Source: Candidatus Agathobaculum merdigallinarum (GTDB lineage Bacteria > Bacillota > Clostridia > Oscillospirales > Butyricicoccaceae). Taken from it: a DNA stretch of 13,561 nucleotides. Made by a program: the position numbers and the translations under genes. The stretch covers positions 1-13,561 of the forward strand of contig DXDO01000148.1 of assembly GCA_019115425.1 (NCBI GenBank), given 5' to 3'. Positions 1-8,316 of the stretch are shown piece by piece (position 1 is the first letter of the stretch; every line of letters begins with the position of its first letter). A model generated the notes under the pieces. It did no database searches and had not been told where the DNA came from. It saw only the letters and a program-made list of their open reading frames with translations.

Positions 1-40
1 TCTCCACCTTGTGTAGAAATGCTATTTGTTCAGCAGACAT
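1..40 (-). CDS. 5' end of an unidentified gene, cut by the left edge
   Basis: An ATG at 40-38 (minus strand) opens a frame that reads MSAEQIAFLHKVE and runs off the window with no stop. AGGA (49-52) lies eight bases upstream of the ATG, and a plausible sigma-A promoter lies just before it (63-90). The neighbouring SPFH gene is closed by a terminator at 180-219, so this would be a separate transcription unit. Thirteen residues are too few to name a family. The call rests only on start, ribosome site, promoter and open frame, so a chance ORF is possible. Confidence 0.4.
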   Translation of the reverse strand, partial: MSAEQIAFLHKVE

Positions 41-62
41 TATATTAGTCCTGTTTTTCTTT

Positions 63-90
63 ATCCTATTACACTTACCCCCTCTGTAAA
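63..90 (-). promoter_or_regulatory. Putative sigma-A promoter for the left-edge gene
   Basis: On the minus strand TTTACA (85-90) is followed after 16 bases by TAGGAT (63-68). The match to -35 is 5/6 and to -10 is 4/6. Expected transcription start is near 56, a few bases before the AGGA at 49-52. Moderate support only. Confidence 0.3.
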
Positions 91-179
91 CGCCCTTCCT
101 CACTCTAAAAAGGCTTGTATCTCCCGCCCGCTCAAAACTGTCTTTTGGGAAGGCTCCGCCACATGTCAGAACCCTGTAA

Positions 180-219
180 GACAGAAAAACAGCCTGCCAC
201 ATGCGCCGCGGCAGGCTGT
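180..219 (-). terminator. Intrinsic terminator of the NfeD/SPFH unit
   Basis: A 10-bp perfect stem, ACAGCCTGCC (189-198 on the plus strand) with GGCAGGCTGT (210-219), is followed on the minus strand by a U-rich tract (TTTTTCTGTCTT, from 188 downward). It begins seven bases after the SPFH stop codon. Confidence 0.85.
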
Positions 220-225
220 AAACGC

Positions 226-1137
226 TTATTTTTCCGCCTTGGGATCGGTGATAACCTCTTTGAACGAGGTGGCCAGTCCGGCAAGGCTCTGAATTTCGCT
301 GGGAATGATGATTTTGGTCGATTTGCCGTCCGCCGCAGCGCTGAACGCTTCCAGCGACTTCAGTTTGATGACCTGCTCGGTCGGCGCAGCCTGATTGAGC
401 ATTGCAATCGAGTCCGCAAGTGCCTTCTGCACGGTCAGCAGGGCTTCCGCCTCGCCTTCCGCTTCTTTGATTTTGGCCAGGCGGCTGGCCTCCGCCGCCA
501 GTACAGTTGCTTCCTTTTCACCTTCTGCCACCAAAATAGCGGACTGCTTTTTGCCCTCCGCCACCAGGATGGACTCACGACGTTCGCGCTCGGCCTTCAT
601 CTGCTTCTCCATCGATTCCTGAATGGCCGCCGGCGGAATGATATTTTTCAGTTCCACGCGATTGACCTTGATACCCCAGGCGTCGGTCGCCTCATCCAGA
701 ATGGCGCGCATCTTGGTGTTAATGATGTCGCGGCTGGTCAGGGTCTGGTCCAGCTCCAGATCGCCGATGATGTTACGGAGCGTGGTTGCTGTCAGGTTTT
801 CGATTGCAGCCATCGGACTCTCAATACCATAGGTAAACAGCTTGGGATCGGTGATTTGAAAATATACGACCGTATCGATCTGCATGGTTACATTGTCCTT
901 CGTGATAACCGGCTGCGGCGGAAAATCTACCACCTGCTCTTTGAGCGTTACCTTCCGGGCAATGCGTTCGAACAGCGGAACCTTGAAATGCAGACCGGTA
1001 TTCCACGTGCACTTATAGGTGCCGAGTCGTTCCACAATATATGCCTTGGCTTGTGGTACAATGACAATGTTGCTTGCAAGAAACGCAATCAGCAGAATGA
1101 CAAGAACAATCCAAAGAATAGGACCCAAAAATGGCAT
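226..1137 (-). CDS. SPFH / band 7 domain membrane protein (stomatin/QmcA type)
   Basis: The product is a 303-residue membrane-anchored scaffold of the SPFH (stomatin-prohibitin-flotillin-HflK/C) family. These form large oligomers on the membrane and are linked to membrane microdomains and protein quality control. One hydrophobic segment (about 7-27) is followed by the band 7 domain (about 28-180, with the family-typical stretch VPLFERIARK) and then a long charged Ala/Glu-rich helix (about 180-240). That helix carries the near-repeats SILVAEGKK and AILVAEGEK and is a likely coiled coil. The ATG at 1137 is chosen because AGGAG lies nine bases upstream. A TTG nine bases further out (1146) would abut the ribosome site. 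It follows the NfeD gene by 27 bases, a widespread pairing in which NfeD is thought to partner the SPFH protein. The family is certain; the physiological role is not. Confidence 0.93.
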   Translation of the reverse strand: MPFLGPILWIVLVILLIAFLASNIVIVPQAKAYIVERLGTYKCTWNTGLHFKVPLFERIARKVTLKEQVVDFPPQPVITKDNVTMQIDTVVYFQITDPKLFTYGIESPMAAIENLTATTLRNIIGDLELDQTLTSRDIINTKMRAILDEATDAWGIKVNRVELKNIIPPAAIQESMEKQMKAERERRESILVAEGKKQSAILVAEGEKEATVLAAEASRLAKIKEAEGEAEALLTVQKALADSIAMLNQAAPTEQVIKLKSLEAFSAAADGKSTKIIIPSEIQSLAGLATSFKEVITDPKAEK

Positions 1138-1164
1138 ATAGCGCAACTCCTTTACTTCATAACA

Positions 1165-1608
1165 TCAGTCAATCTTTTCCACCACGGCTTTCACGCCGCG
1201 GATTTCAACGATCTTTACTGTCGCACCGCTGGGGATAACGGAATTATCCGCACTGCGTGCGCTCCACACAGTGCCAAGCACCTTTACCGCGCCGGTTTCC
1301 CTGATATTATCGATCTGTTCGCTTACGATCGCGGTTTCTCCAATAATACGGTCCGCGTTCGTCGGTTCATTCTTTGTTTTCAGAAAGCGCCGGCAGAACG
1401 GACGCACGAGCACAAGCAATACAGCAGAAAACAGCACGAAAATGACAAGCTGGGTGATCACCTCAAGCGACAGGCTTGCAGCGACCAGCGCGGCCACGCC
1501 GCCCACGGCAAACCAGATGGCGGACAGATCAAGTGTAAACGCCTCCACCGCTACACAGATGATGATAACAGCCACCCAGACATACAGGGGATCTATCCCA
1601 AACAACAT
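1165..1608 (-). CDS. NfeD family membrane protein
   Basis: A short NfeD-type protein of 147 residues without the N-terminal serine protease domain found in long NfeD proteins. Three hydrophobic segments lie in the first ~70 residues (roughly 5-25, 27-42 and 48-68). After an Arg/Lys-rich stretch (RPFCRRFLKTK) comes a C-terminal beta-rich OB-fold-like domain (about 85-147) starting near NADRIIGETA and containing GAVKVLGTVW. NfeD soluble domains are believed to work with SPFH proteins, which fits the SPFH gene 27 bases downstream. Start choice: AGGAGG (1619-1624) is only one base from the ATG at 1617 but ten from the ATG at 1608, so 1608 is preferred; 1617 would add three residues. The open frame reaches back to 1857, but that part crosses the promoter and lacks family similarity. 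Confidence 0.88.
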   Translation of the reverse strand: MLFGIDPLYVWVAVIIICVAVEAFTLDLSAIWFAVGGVAALVAASLSLEVITQLVIFVLFSAVLLVLVRPFCRRFLKTKNEPTNADRIIGETAIVSEQIDNIRETGAVKVLGTVWSARSADNSVIPSGATVKIVEIRGVKAVVEKID

Positions 1609-1632
1609 AGCATCCATCCCTCCTTTAGGGAC

Positions 1633-1661
1633 AGTATAGCATGCCCATAGACAAAAGTACA
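1633..1661 (-). promoter_or_regulatory. Extended -10 promoter for the NfeD/SPFH unit
   Basis: On the minus strand TATACT (1633-1638) is preceded by TG one base upstream (TGCTATACT), an extended -10 element. The -35 at 17-bp spacing is poor (TGTACT, 1656-1661). The expected start near 1627 leaves a leader of about 20 bases that opens directly with the AGGAGG site. Confidence 0.45.
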
Positions 1662-1875
1662 GTAAAACCATTGTAACATTATGATATACAACATCTGCAC
1701 TGGAAATGCATGTCACATTGGAAAGCGGAACGCACGCTGCGGCTCTTCCGATTCCCCGTCTGTCATGCCCGTGCTTTTGCCTGTTTTCAGTGTTCCTGAT
1801 AACAGCGGTCCCCCATTTCCCGACCGGCGTGCAGCAGACATGGCGCATCTGCATCAAAGCTGCAGCAGAAAAGAG
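1662..1875. other. Gene-free stretch with no convincing feature
   Basis: Open frames cross this interval on both strands, but none has a ribosome site or recognisable domains. The minus-strand frame is only an upstream extension of the NfeD gene. I see no repeat or stable hairpin beyond the flanking promoter and the groEL terminator. Confidence 0.4.
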
Positions 1876-1910
1876 AAAAAGCCGGCACTTTTCACGGTGC
1901 CAGCTTTTTT
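1876..1910 (-). terminator. Intrinsic terminator of groES-groEL
   Basis: An 8-bp stem (GCCGGCAC at 1881-1888 with GTGCCAGC at 1897-1904, one G-U pair) and an 8-base loop is followed on the minus strand by five U residues. A run of six T also follows on the plus strand, so it could act in both directions. It lies 23 bases after the groEL stop. Confidence 0.8.
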
Positions 1911-1927
1911 ATTCGCTATTTCCGGAA

Positions 1928-3553
<1,626 letters not shown>

Positions 3554-3572
3554 GATAAATTACCTCCTCGAA

Positions 3573-3857
3573 TTATTCAACAATCGCAAGAATATCGCTC
3601 TGGCGAACGATGATATAAGTCTCGCCGTCCAGCTTGACCTCGGTACCGGTGTACTTGCTGGTGATGACCTTCTGGCCCTTCTGGACTTCCATCTTAACTT
3701 CCTTGCCGTCCACTACGCCGCCCGGGCCGACCTCAATGATCTCGGCAACCTGGGGCTTCTCCTGCGCGGACGCGGTAAGGATGATGCCACTGGCGGTCGT
3801 CTCCTCCGCCTCGACCATCTTGATAACAACTCGATCGCAAAGGGGCTTGAGTTTCAT
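3573..3857 (-). CDS. groES: Co-chaperonin GroES (Hsp10)
   Basis: A 94-residue co-chaperonin that forms the heptameric lid of the GroEL cage. It starts MKLKPLCDRVVIK, the conserved beginning of the family. The mobile loop that contacts GroEL lies at about 16-34 (EETTASGIILTASAQEK), followed by VAEIIEVGPG and the C-terminal EVKLDGETYIIVRQSDILAI. Length is typical. AGGAGG lies eight bases before the ATG. It is the first gene of the groES-groEL operon, and its leader carries a perfect CIRCE operator, so HrcA repression relieved by heat or protein damage is expected. Confidence 0.98.
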   Translation of the reverse strand: MKLKPLCDRVVIKMVEAEETTASGIILTASAQEKPQVAEIIEVGPGGVVDGKEVKMEVQKGQKVITSKYTGTEVKLDGETYIIVRQSDILAIVE

Positions 3858-3900
3858 AACGGATTCCTCCTATAAGAAATAAGATTAACCAATTCGGGGT

Positions 3901-3927
3901 TTAGCACTCTTTTGACCCGAGTGCTAA
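3901..3927 (-). promoter_or_regulatory. CIRCE operator (HrcA binding site)
   Basis: TTAGCACTC (3901-3909), nine spacer bases, then GAGTGCTAA (3919-3927): both arms match the CIRCE consensus exactly, including the 9-bp spacer. It lies between the promoter and the groES start, in or at the start of the transcribed leader, as in other HrcA-controlled operons. The hrcA gene is not in this window. Confidence 0.97.
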
Positions 3928-3935
3928 CTTCAAGT

Positions 3936-3967
3936 ATTATATTACATCAACTCTCACAAATACGCAA
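3936..3967 (-). promoter_or_regulatory. Sigma-A promoter of groES-groEL
   Basis: On the minus strand TTGCGT (3962-3967) is followed after 17 bases by TAATAT (3939-3944), which overlaps a perfect TATAAT (3936-3941, spacing 20). Either hexamer places the start at or just before the CIRCE element, so bound HrcA would block initiation or early elongation. Confidence 0.65.
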
Positions 3968-3996
3968 GAGGTATTTTGGAAAATCCCCCATAAAAT

Positions 3997-5172
3997 TTAT
4001 GAATTTTTTGTTAATCCAGCTGAACCATTCCGATCGATTTTAGCAGACGGACGCGGTGAGTGCTTGAAATACATATGCAGCTCGCACTTGAGCATCCCGT
4101 TATACAGCTTGCGGCGCTTATCCGCCTTGCGGCCGAAACAGCGTTCAAAAAGCGGGTCTGAACTTAAAATATACTGCTTCATCGGGGATTTTGCCAGCGC
4201 GCGGCCGAGCTCCGTGTACAGCTTTTCCGCCGTCTGCACATCAAGCAGGCGTTCTCCATATGGCGGGTTGGCAAACAGCACTCCTAAAACACTGTAGTCG
4301 CGTTCCACAGCGTTTCCCTGTTCAAAAAATACCGTATTCGATACGCCCGCCTTGCGCGCATTTTCGATGGAAAGCTGCACGCAGGCCGGATCGATGTCGC
4401 TGCCGACGATAGGAAAGCGCGCGCTGCCGTCCGTCATGCCGATGGCGTCCTCGCGCGCCTGCCGCCAGACTGCCGCATCAAAACAGGACCATTTTTCCGC
4501 GTCGAAGGTGCGCAATAGGCCGGGCGCGCGCCGCTGGGCGATCATTGCGGCCTCGATCGCAATCGTGCCCGAGCCGCAGAACGGGTCAATGAGCGGTTCC
4601 CTGCCCCGCCAGCGCGCCAGCTTGACCATCGCTGCGGCCAGCGTTTCGCGCAGCGGCGCAGCGTTGCTGTTGGCACGGTAGCCGCGCTTGTGCAACCCAG
4701 CGCCCGAAGTGTCCAGATACAGCTCCGCCGTGTCGTGCATGATCGCGAACTGGATCTGATATTTCGCGCCGGTTTCCTCAAACCACGATTGTTGATAGAC
4801 CTGTCCAAGCCGCGCGGCAACCGCCTTTTTGATGATCTTCTGGCAGTCCGGAACGGAATGGAGCGCGGAATTCAAGCTGTGTCCCTTGACTGGGAATGCG
4901 CCGCCTTTCGGGATAAACTGCTCCCATGGCAGGGCGCGCACCCCTTCAAACAGCGCGTCAAACGACTTTGCCGGAAACACGCCCAGCCGGATCAGCACGC
5001 GCTCCGCGCAGCGCAGGTTGAGGTTTGCCCACGCAAGCGTGTTTTCATCCCCCTCAAACAGCACGCGGCCGTTTTCTGCGCGAACCTCGGTCAGCTTGCC
5101 GCCAAAGCGCAGCTCATCTGCAACAACGCCCTCCAGCCCGAACAGCGTCGGGCAGCACATCGTCAGTTCCAT
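3997..5172 (-). CDS. THUMP-domain SAM-dependent RNA methyltransferase (RlmL/YpsC family)
   Basis: A 391-residue class I methyltransferase related to the guanine-N2 methylating half of RlmL (23S rRNA) and to Bacillus YpsC. The N-terminus (about 1-60) is a ferredoxin-like region containing FGLEGVVADEL. A THUMP RNA-binding domain covers about 65-160, ending near LYLDTSGAGLHKRGYR. The Rossmann catalytic domain follows, with motif I DPFCGSG (196-202), the acidic motif GSDIDP (257-262) and motif IV NPPYGER (302-308), typical of exocyclic-amine methylation. Length matches the family. The ATG at 5172 is chosen because the family begins directly with this segment and AAGGGG lies eight bases upstream. 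The frame stays open to a GTG at 5379, but the promoter and terminator hairpin lie inside that extension. The target base cannot be assigned from sequence alone. Confidence 0.93.
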   Translation of the reverse strand: MELTMCCPTLFGLEGVVADELRFGGKLTEVRAENGRVLFEGDENTLAWANLNLRCAERVLIRLGVFPAKSFDALFEGVRALPWEQFIPKGGAFPVKGHSLNSALHSVPDCQKIIKKAVAARLGQVYQQSWFEETGAKYQIQFAIMHDTAELYLDTSGAGLHKRGYRANSNAAPLRETLAAAMVKLARWRGREPLIDPFCGSGTIAIEAAMIAQRRAPGLLRTFDAEKWSCFDAAVWRQAREDAIGMTDGSARFPIVGSDIDPACVQLSIENARKAGVSNTVFFEQGNAVERDYSVLGVLFANPPYGERLLDVQTAEKLYTELGRALAKSPMKQYILSSDPLFERCFGRKADKRRKLYNGMLKCELHMYFKHSPRPSAKIDRNGSAGLTKNS

Positions 5173-5190
5173 TTCCGCATCCCCTTCCTC

Positions 5191-5220
5191 AAAAAAGGCC
5201 CCTGCCGCCCGGCAGGAGCC
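5191..5220 (-). terminator. Intrinsic terminator hairpin in the methyltransferase leader
   Basis: On the minus strand GGCTCCTGCC (5220-5211), a GGGC loop, then GGCAGGGGCC (5206-5197) form a 10-bp stem with one G-U pair, followed immediately by six U residues (5196-5191). It begins about ten bases after the predicted start of the promoter at 5237-5265 and ends five bases before the ribosome site region. It therefore lies between promoter and gene, which suggests attenuation and not the end of an upstream transcript. Confidence 0.8.
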
Positions 5221-5236
5221 ATGATCTTTTGTTCCT

Positions 5237-5265
5237 ATCTTATCGGTTCCCCCGCTTTTTGTCAA
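5237..5265 (-). promoter_or_regulatory. Sigma-A promoter of the RNA methyltransferase gene
   Basis: On the minus strand a perfect TTGACA (5260-5265) is followed after 17 bases by TAAGAT (5237-5242, 5/6). The expected start is near 5230, giving a leader of about 58 bases that is mostly occupied by the terminator hairpin. Confidence 0.8.
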
Positions 5266-5471
5266 GTCATTTACCATAAGAGAGGAGGCATCAGTTTTCC
5301 TCCCCTGCATGGATGCCGATTGCAGCGCCGACGGACTGCACCCGCTCCGGCACGGATGGCAGGCGGCGCAAACAGTCACAAGGGACCTCTCCTATCACGC
5401 AGCGTCATTCCCCGGCTTGGTATGACTTTGGGGCAGGCCGTTCATCCGCCTTCCTATCATGCACTTTGAAC
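5266..5471. other. Gene-free stretch between the spoIIIA terminator and the methyltransferase promoter
   Basis: Only weak structure is visible, such as GGAGG/CCTCC with a ten-base loop near 5283-5302. A GTG with an AGGAGAGG site (GTG at 5379) begins a Cys-containing frame that runs in frame into the methyltransferase. It shows no family resemblance and spans the promoter. No RNA gene is recognised. Confidence 0.35.
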
Positions 5472-5513
5472 AGAAAAACAGCACACAGCAGCGGAAGTTC
5501 GCTCTGTGTGCTG
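5472..5513 (-). terminator. Intrinsic terminator of the spoIIIA operon
   Basis: On the minus strand CAGCACACAG (5513-5504) pairs with CTGTGTGCTG (5488-5479), extended by AGCG/CGCT with a one-base bulge and closed by a six-base loop. The following bases are TTTTTCTG. It is a strong hairpin with a U tract about 113 bases after the spoIIIAH stop. Confidence 0.85.
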
Positions 5514-5596
5514 CCTTCTTGCCTGTCGCTGCACTGTCCAGCCGCTGGCCGGAACTGTTTTGAAACAACGAAATTACCGTCTGTTTCTTCCACCGC

Positions 5597-5620
5597 GCCC
5601 GCCTGTCGCATCAGGCGGGC
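5597..5620 (-). other. Hairpin just after spoIIIAH, without a U tract
   Basis: GCCCGCCTG (5597-5605) and CAGGCGGGC (5612-5620) form a perfect 9-bp stem with a six-base loop, five bases after the spoIIIAH stop. No U tract follows on either strand. It may protect the mRNA 3' end or assist the terminator at 5472-5513. Confidence 0.55.
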
Positions 5621-5625
5621 ACAGG

Positions 5626-6141
5626 TTACGACGCTTCGACGATCTTGATCTGCCCTGCGGTCGCATCGGTTTCCGACACTACAATATCCTTGATCACTGT
5701 CACATCGGTTGCTTGCAGACCGCCTTCCGGCGCCGCGACCACCACGTTAACGCTCTCGTCCCCGATCATCACGACCGCGTCCTCATAGCCCTTGGCGCGG
5801 ATCATGCTCTCGATATTGGCCTCGGCGACCGAATCCTCCGCCAGCGCGGAGATCTGTGCCGCTGCCTCGTCTTTCGCCGTCTGATCGGCCTCCTCGCTCT
5901 CGGAAAGCTCTTTAAGGGTGCTGACCGCCTCGTCGCGCGCCTGTTCGCGCGTCAGGCGCGAGGTCGCAAAGTAATCCTCCCCCTCCGTCGTGCCGGCAGT
6001 CTCCTCGCTGTCCGCGCCGGCCTGCTCCGCAACCAGCAGCTCCTCCGGCGCGTCCACATAGCTCCAGTTGAGATAGACCGCTACGCAAAGCAGCAATGCG
6101 ATAACGCCGTAGACCGCCCCGCGTTTCTTGATTTTTTTCAT
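5626..6141 (-). CDS. spoIIIAH: Stage III sporulation protein AH (SpoIIIAH)
   Basis: Mother-cell side ring component of the SpoIIIA-SpoIIQ channel that joins mother cell and forespore during engulfment. In Bacillus its extracytoplasmic domain binds forespore SpoIIQ and resembles the EscJ/YscJ ring-building fold. Here it has 171 residues: a short basic start (MKKIKKR), one transmembrane helix at about 9-25 with the family-typical AVYLNWSY, an acidic low-complexity linker (about 30-55) and a C-terminal ring domain (about 56-171) starting at FATSRLTREQARDEAV. It is shorter than the Bacillus protein, mainly in the linker. AGGAGG lies ten bases before the ATG. It is the last gene of the operon, 34 bases after spoIIIAG. 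Confidence 0.95.
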   Translation of the reverse strand: MKKIKKRGAVYGVIALLLCVAVYLNWSYVDAPEELLVAEQAGADSEETAGTTEGEDYFATSRLTREQARDEAVSTLKELSESEEADQTAKDEAAAQISALAEDSVAEANIESMIRAKGYEDAVVMIGDESVNVVVAAPEGGLQATDVTVIKDIVVSETDATAGQIKIVEAS

Positions 6142-6175
6142 CTCTGCTCGCCCTCCTGTATATGGTTATTATGTT

Positions 6176-6733
6176 TTATGACGCAGCCGCCATTTTCAGA
6201 ACCGTAACTTTGTCCGAACCAATGCCGCATACCGTGCTGACCGCCTGCGTCACGGCAAGCCGCACCCCTGCGTCATCCGCGCCGTCGCACAGCACCACTG
6301 CGCCGCGAAAGGTCGGCAGCAGATTTTTGACCGTCACCGGCTTTTCCCCGTAGCTGCCGTCCGAAACAACCGTGAGATCGCTCTCAAAGCTCTGCCCGCT
6401 TCCCGTGCTTTCCGACTGCCGGGTGTTGACCGCGTAGACCGCTTCCTCGGTCTGGTCGAGCGAAAGCATCAGCTCCACGCGCCCTACGCCATCGATCGCC
6501 GCGAGCTTTTGATTCAAATCCTCCTCAAATGCGGTCAGGGAAAATCCCTCCTCCGCCGGCTCCTCCACACTGGTTTCGGAGATCGTCCGCTCCTGCCCTC
6601 CTCTGAACATCCCGCCCGAAGCCAGCAAAAGCACACCCGCCAGCAGGACAATCAGCAGCGCGCGGTATTTGCGCACAAGCGGCAGGAGCTTCTCCCCCAT
6701 GTCGCTTAGCCATGTCCAATCGTTTTTCTTCAT
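6176..6733 (-). CDS. spoIIIAG: Stage III sporulation protein AG (SpoIIIAG)
   Basis: A 185-residue membrane protein whose family forms a large ring in the intermembrane space as part of the mother cell-forespore channel. A basic, Trp-containing N-terminal tail (MKKNDWTW) is followed by one transmembrane helix (about 24-40) and a ring-building domain (about 60-185) that includes EEDLNQKLAAIDGVGRVELM and the C-terminal GSDKVTVLKMA. The ATG at 6733 overlaps the spoIIIAF stop as ATGA (6730-6733), which indicates translational coupling. AGGAG lies about 11 bases upstream. The frame continues 13 codons further up, but only inside spoIIIAF. Confidence 0.94.
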   Translation of the reverse strand: MKKNDWTWLSDMGEKLLPLVRKYRALLIVLLAGVLLLASGGMFRGGQERTISETSVEEPAEEGFSLTAFEEDLNQKLAAIDGVGRVELMLSLDQTEEAVYAVNTRQSESTGSGQSFESDLTVVSDGSYGEKPVTVKNLLPTFRGAVVLCDGADDAGVRLAVTQAVSTVCGIGSDKVTVLKMAAAS

Positions 6734-7206
6734 CTTGCAATCAACTCCTGTCTGTTTACGGGTACGCCGCACTCCTCGGTCAGCAGCGTTTGCAGTTCAC
6801 TCAGACGCGCCGCGTCCGCTCCGCCATAATACACGGTCACGCGGTCGATCTGCAAAACGCCGTCCGCGTCGTTCGCCATCGTAACATTCACCGAGCAGTC
6901 GAAGCCCTCCTGTTCCGCACGCTGCTCCAGCGAGCGGGCGATCGTAGCCGCAATCGTACTCATTGTGGTCTGTGCGTTCTGTTCCTGTATTGCGTCGATC
7001 TCTGTCTGCGACACGCCCGCTAACCCCTCCCAGGGGCGCAGGCGCAGGCTGCCGAGCGGCTGCAGCAGCGCCAGCAGCAGGAGCAGCCCCGCCGCCAGCT
7101 TGACGACTTCGCGCAGCGCACCGCCGCCCACCACGCGCAGCGCGACCGCGGATGCCACGCCCGCAAGCGTGACGCGCAGCAAAATTGTCTGGAATAATTC
7201 AGTCAT
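6730..7206 (-). CDS. spoIIIAF: Stage III sporulation protein AF (SpoIIIAF)
   Basis: A 158-residue protein with two N-terminal transmembrane helices (about 8-26 and 34-53) and a soluble C-terminal domain. That domain ends with a DRVTVYYGGADAA stretch and the element LLTEECGVPVNRQEL, and resembles the ring-type domains of SpoIIIAG/AH. It is a predicted component of the SpoIIIA channel complex. The ATG at 7206 overlaps the spoIIIAE stop as ATGA (7203-7206), and its own stop overlaps the spoIIIAG start the same way. An in-frame Met at 7338 lies inside spoIIIAE and would add a charged segment not expected before the first helix, so 7206 is preferred. Shorter than the Bacillus protein. Confidence 0.92.
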   Translation of the reverse strand: MTELFQTILLRVTLAGVASAVALRVVGGGALREVVKLAAGLLLLLALLQPLGSLRLRPWEGLAGVSQTEIDAIQEQNAQTTMSTIAATIARSLEQRAEQEGFDCSVNVTMANDADGVLQIDRVTVYYGGADAARLSELQTLLTEECGVPVNRQELIAR

Positions 7207-8303
7207 ACCGGCTTCACCATCGCAACCACGTAAACAAGCTCCAGATACAAAATCAGGCAGCAGGTGCTGAGCATGCCCAGCAGCAGGCCGAAGCCTGTTC
7301 CCACGCCCTCCAAAAGCTGCCGCAGGCTGCCCGAGCACAGCGGCGAAAGCACCGCCGCCCCCGCCTTATAGCACAGGTAGCTTGCGCCCGCGCGCAGAAA
7401 CGGTACCAGACAGATCGCCGTGACGCACAGCATACCGAAAATGCCGATCGAATTTTTGAGCAGGGACGCGCCGGACAACACGGTTTCGGTCGCATCCGAG
7501 ATCACCCCGCCGACTACGGGCACCGCGCCTGAAACCGCAAATTTCGCGGTTTTGAGCGTCATCCGGTCCACACTGCCCGATACGCCGCCCGCTATGGTAA
7601 GATATGCGGTAAACAGCGTTAAAATGAGCTTCAGTGTGCCCGAGGCCAGCCCTCTGATGCCGTCCGCAATACCGTGCAGCATACCGTTTCCTGTCGCCGC
7701 ATCCACTACGACAATGCCCAGATACGCGCACGCCGCCGGCACCAGCAAAGCGTTCACCAGCCGGATGACCAGATCAAACACGATCATAGTCGCCACCTGC
7801 AGCACGGTTGCCGTCATCGCGCTGCCGCCGGCCGACAGCGCGGTCGCAAGTACAGGCTGCAAGGTTCCGGAAAATACGCTGATCTGCTCAAGAGTGTCGC
7901 GGCAGAGCGATAAAACGCCTGAAAAATCCTGCAAAAGCACCGCCGCACAGCCCAGCGCGCCCGCCATATCGATCAGCGCGTCGGCCTCGCCGCCCGCCGC
8001 GGATGAAAAACCGCGCGCCGCCGCCGCGATGATCACAATAACCGCCACCCGCGCAAGGCTGCGCACCGCGCCTTGCAGGGCGCTTCGGCTGTCCTCGGAC
8101 ATATTTTCCAGCAGCCTTGCGAACGAGCCCGCCAGCTCGTCCGAGGTCTCGGGCTGGATGCCGTCCAGATATTCCCGCTGTTCGGCGGGCACCGCGCCGG
8201 CCAGCACATCAGCCCCCGCGTTATGTATCTCCTCCTCGATCACCGCGCCGGCAGGTATCACACATACCAGCAGCGCCAGCAGCAGCCAAACCAGCTTTTT
8301 CAT
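7203..8303 (-). CDS. spoIIIAE: Stage III sporulation protein AE (SpoIIIAE)
   Basis: The 366-residue polytopic membrane protein of the SpoIIIA complex, proposed to form a transport path with SpoIIIAA-AD. It starts with a signal-like segment (about 1-20, MKKLVWLLLALL, ending in AGA), then a short extracytoplasmic stretch. Multiple hydrophobic segments follow (roughly 83-97, 115-132, 165-200, 225-243, 285-303 and 335-362). The central GGVSGSVDRMTLKTAKFAVSG followed by PVVGGVISDATE (about 239-273) is the region I regard as most diagnostic. AAGGA sits four bases before the ATG. It begins 13 bases after the spoIIIAD stop and overlaps spoIIIAF by four bases. Confidence 0.96.
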   Translation of the reverse strand: MKKLVWLLLALLVCVIPAGAVIEEEIHNAGADVLAGAVPAEQREYLDGIQPETSDELAGSFARLLENMSEDSRSALQGAVRSLARVAVIVIIAAAARGFSSAAGGEADALIDMAGALGCAAVLLQDFSGVLSLCRDTLEQISVFSGTLQPVLATALSAGGSAMTATVLQVATMIVFDLVIRLVNALLVPAACAYLGIVVVDAATGNGMLHGIADGIRGLASGTLKLILTLFTAYLTIAGGVSGSVDRMTLKTAKFAVSGAVPVVGGVISDATETVLSGASLLKNSIGIFGMLCVTAICLVPFLRAGASYLCYKAGAAVLSPLCSGSLRQLLEGVGTGFGLLLGMLSTCCLILYLELVYVVAMVKPV

Positions 8304-8316
8304 AGTTCCTTCCCCT

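Noticed and set aside
5163..5222. Short 19-codon ORF from the ATG at 5222 spanning the leader terminator and overlapping the methyltransferase start
   Set aside because: There is no ribosome site and only about eight bases between the predicted transcript start and the ATG; it could be a leader peptide but nothing supports it.
5173..5379. In-frame N-terminal extension of the RNA methyltransferase from a GTG at 5379 with an AGGAGAGG site, giving a Cys-containing leader peptide
   Set aside because: The extension runs through a strong promoter and a terminator hairpin, has no family resemblance, and the known family starts at the ATG at 5172.
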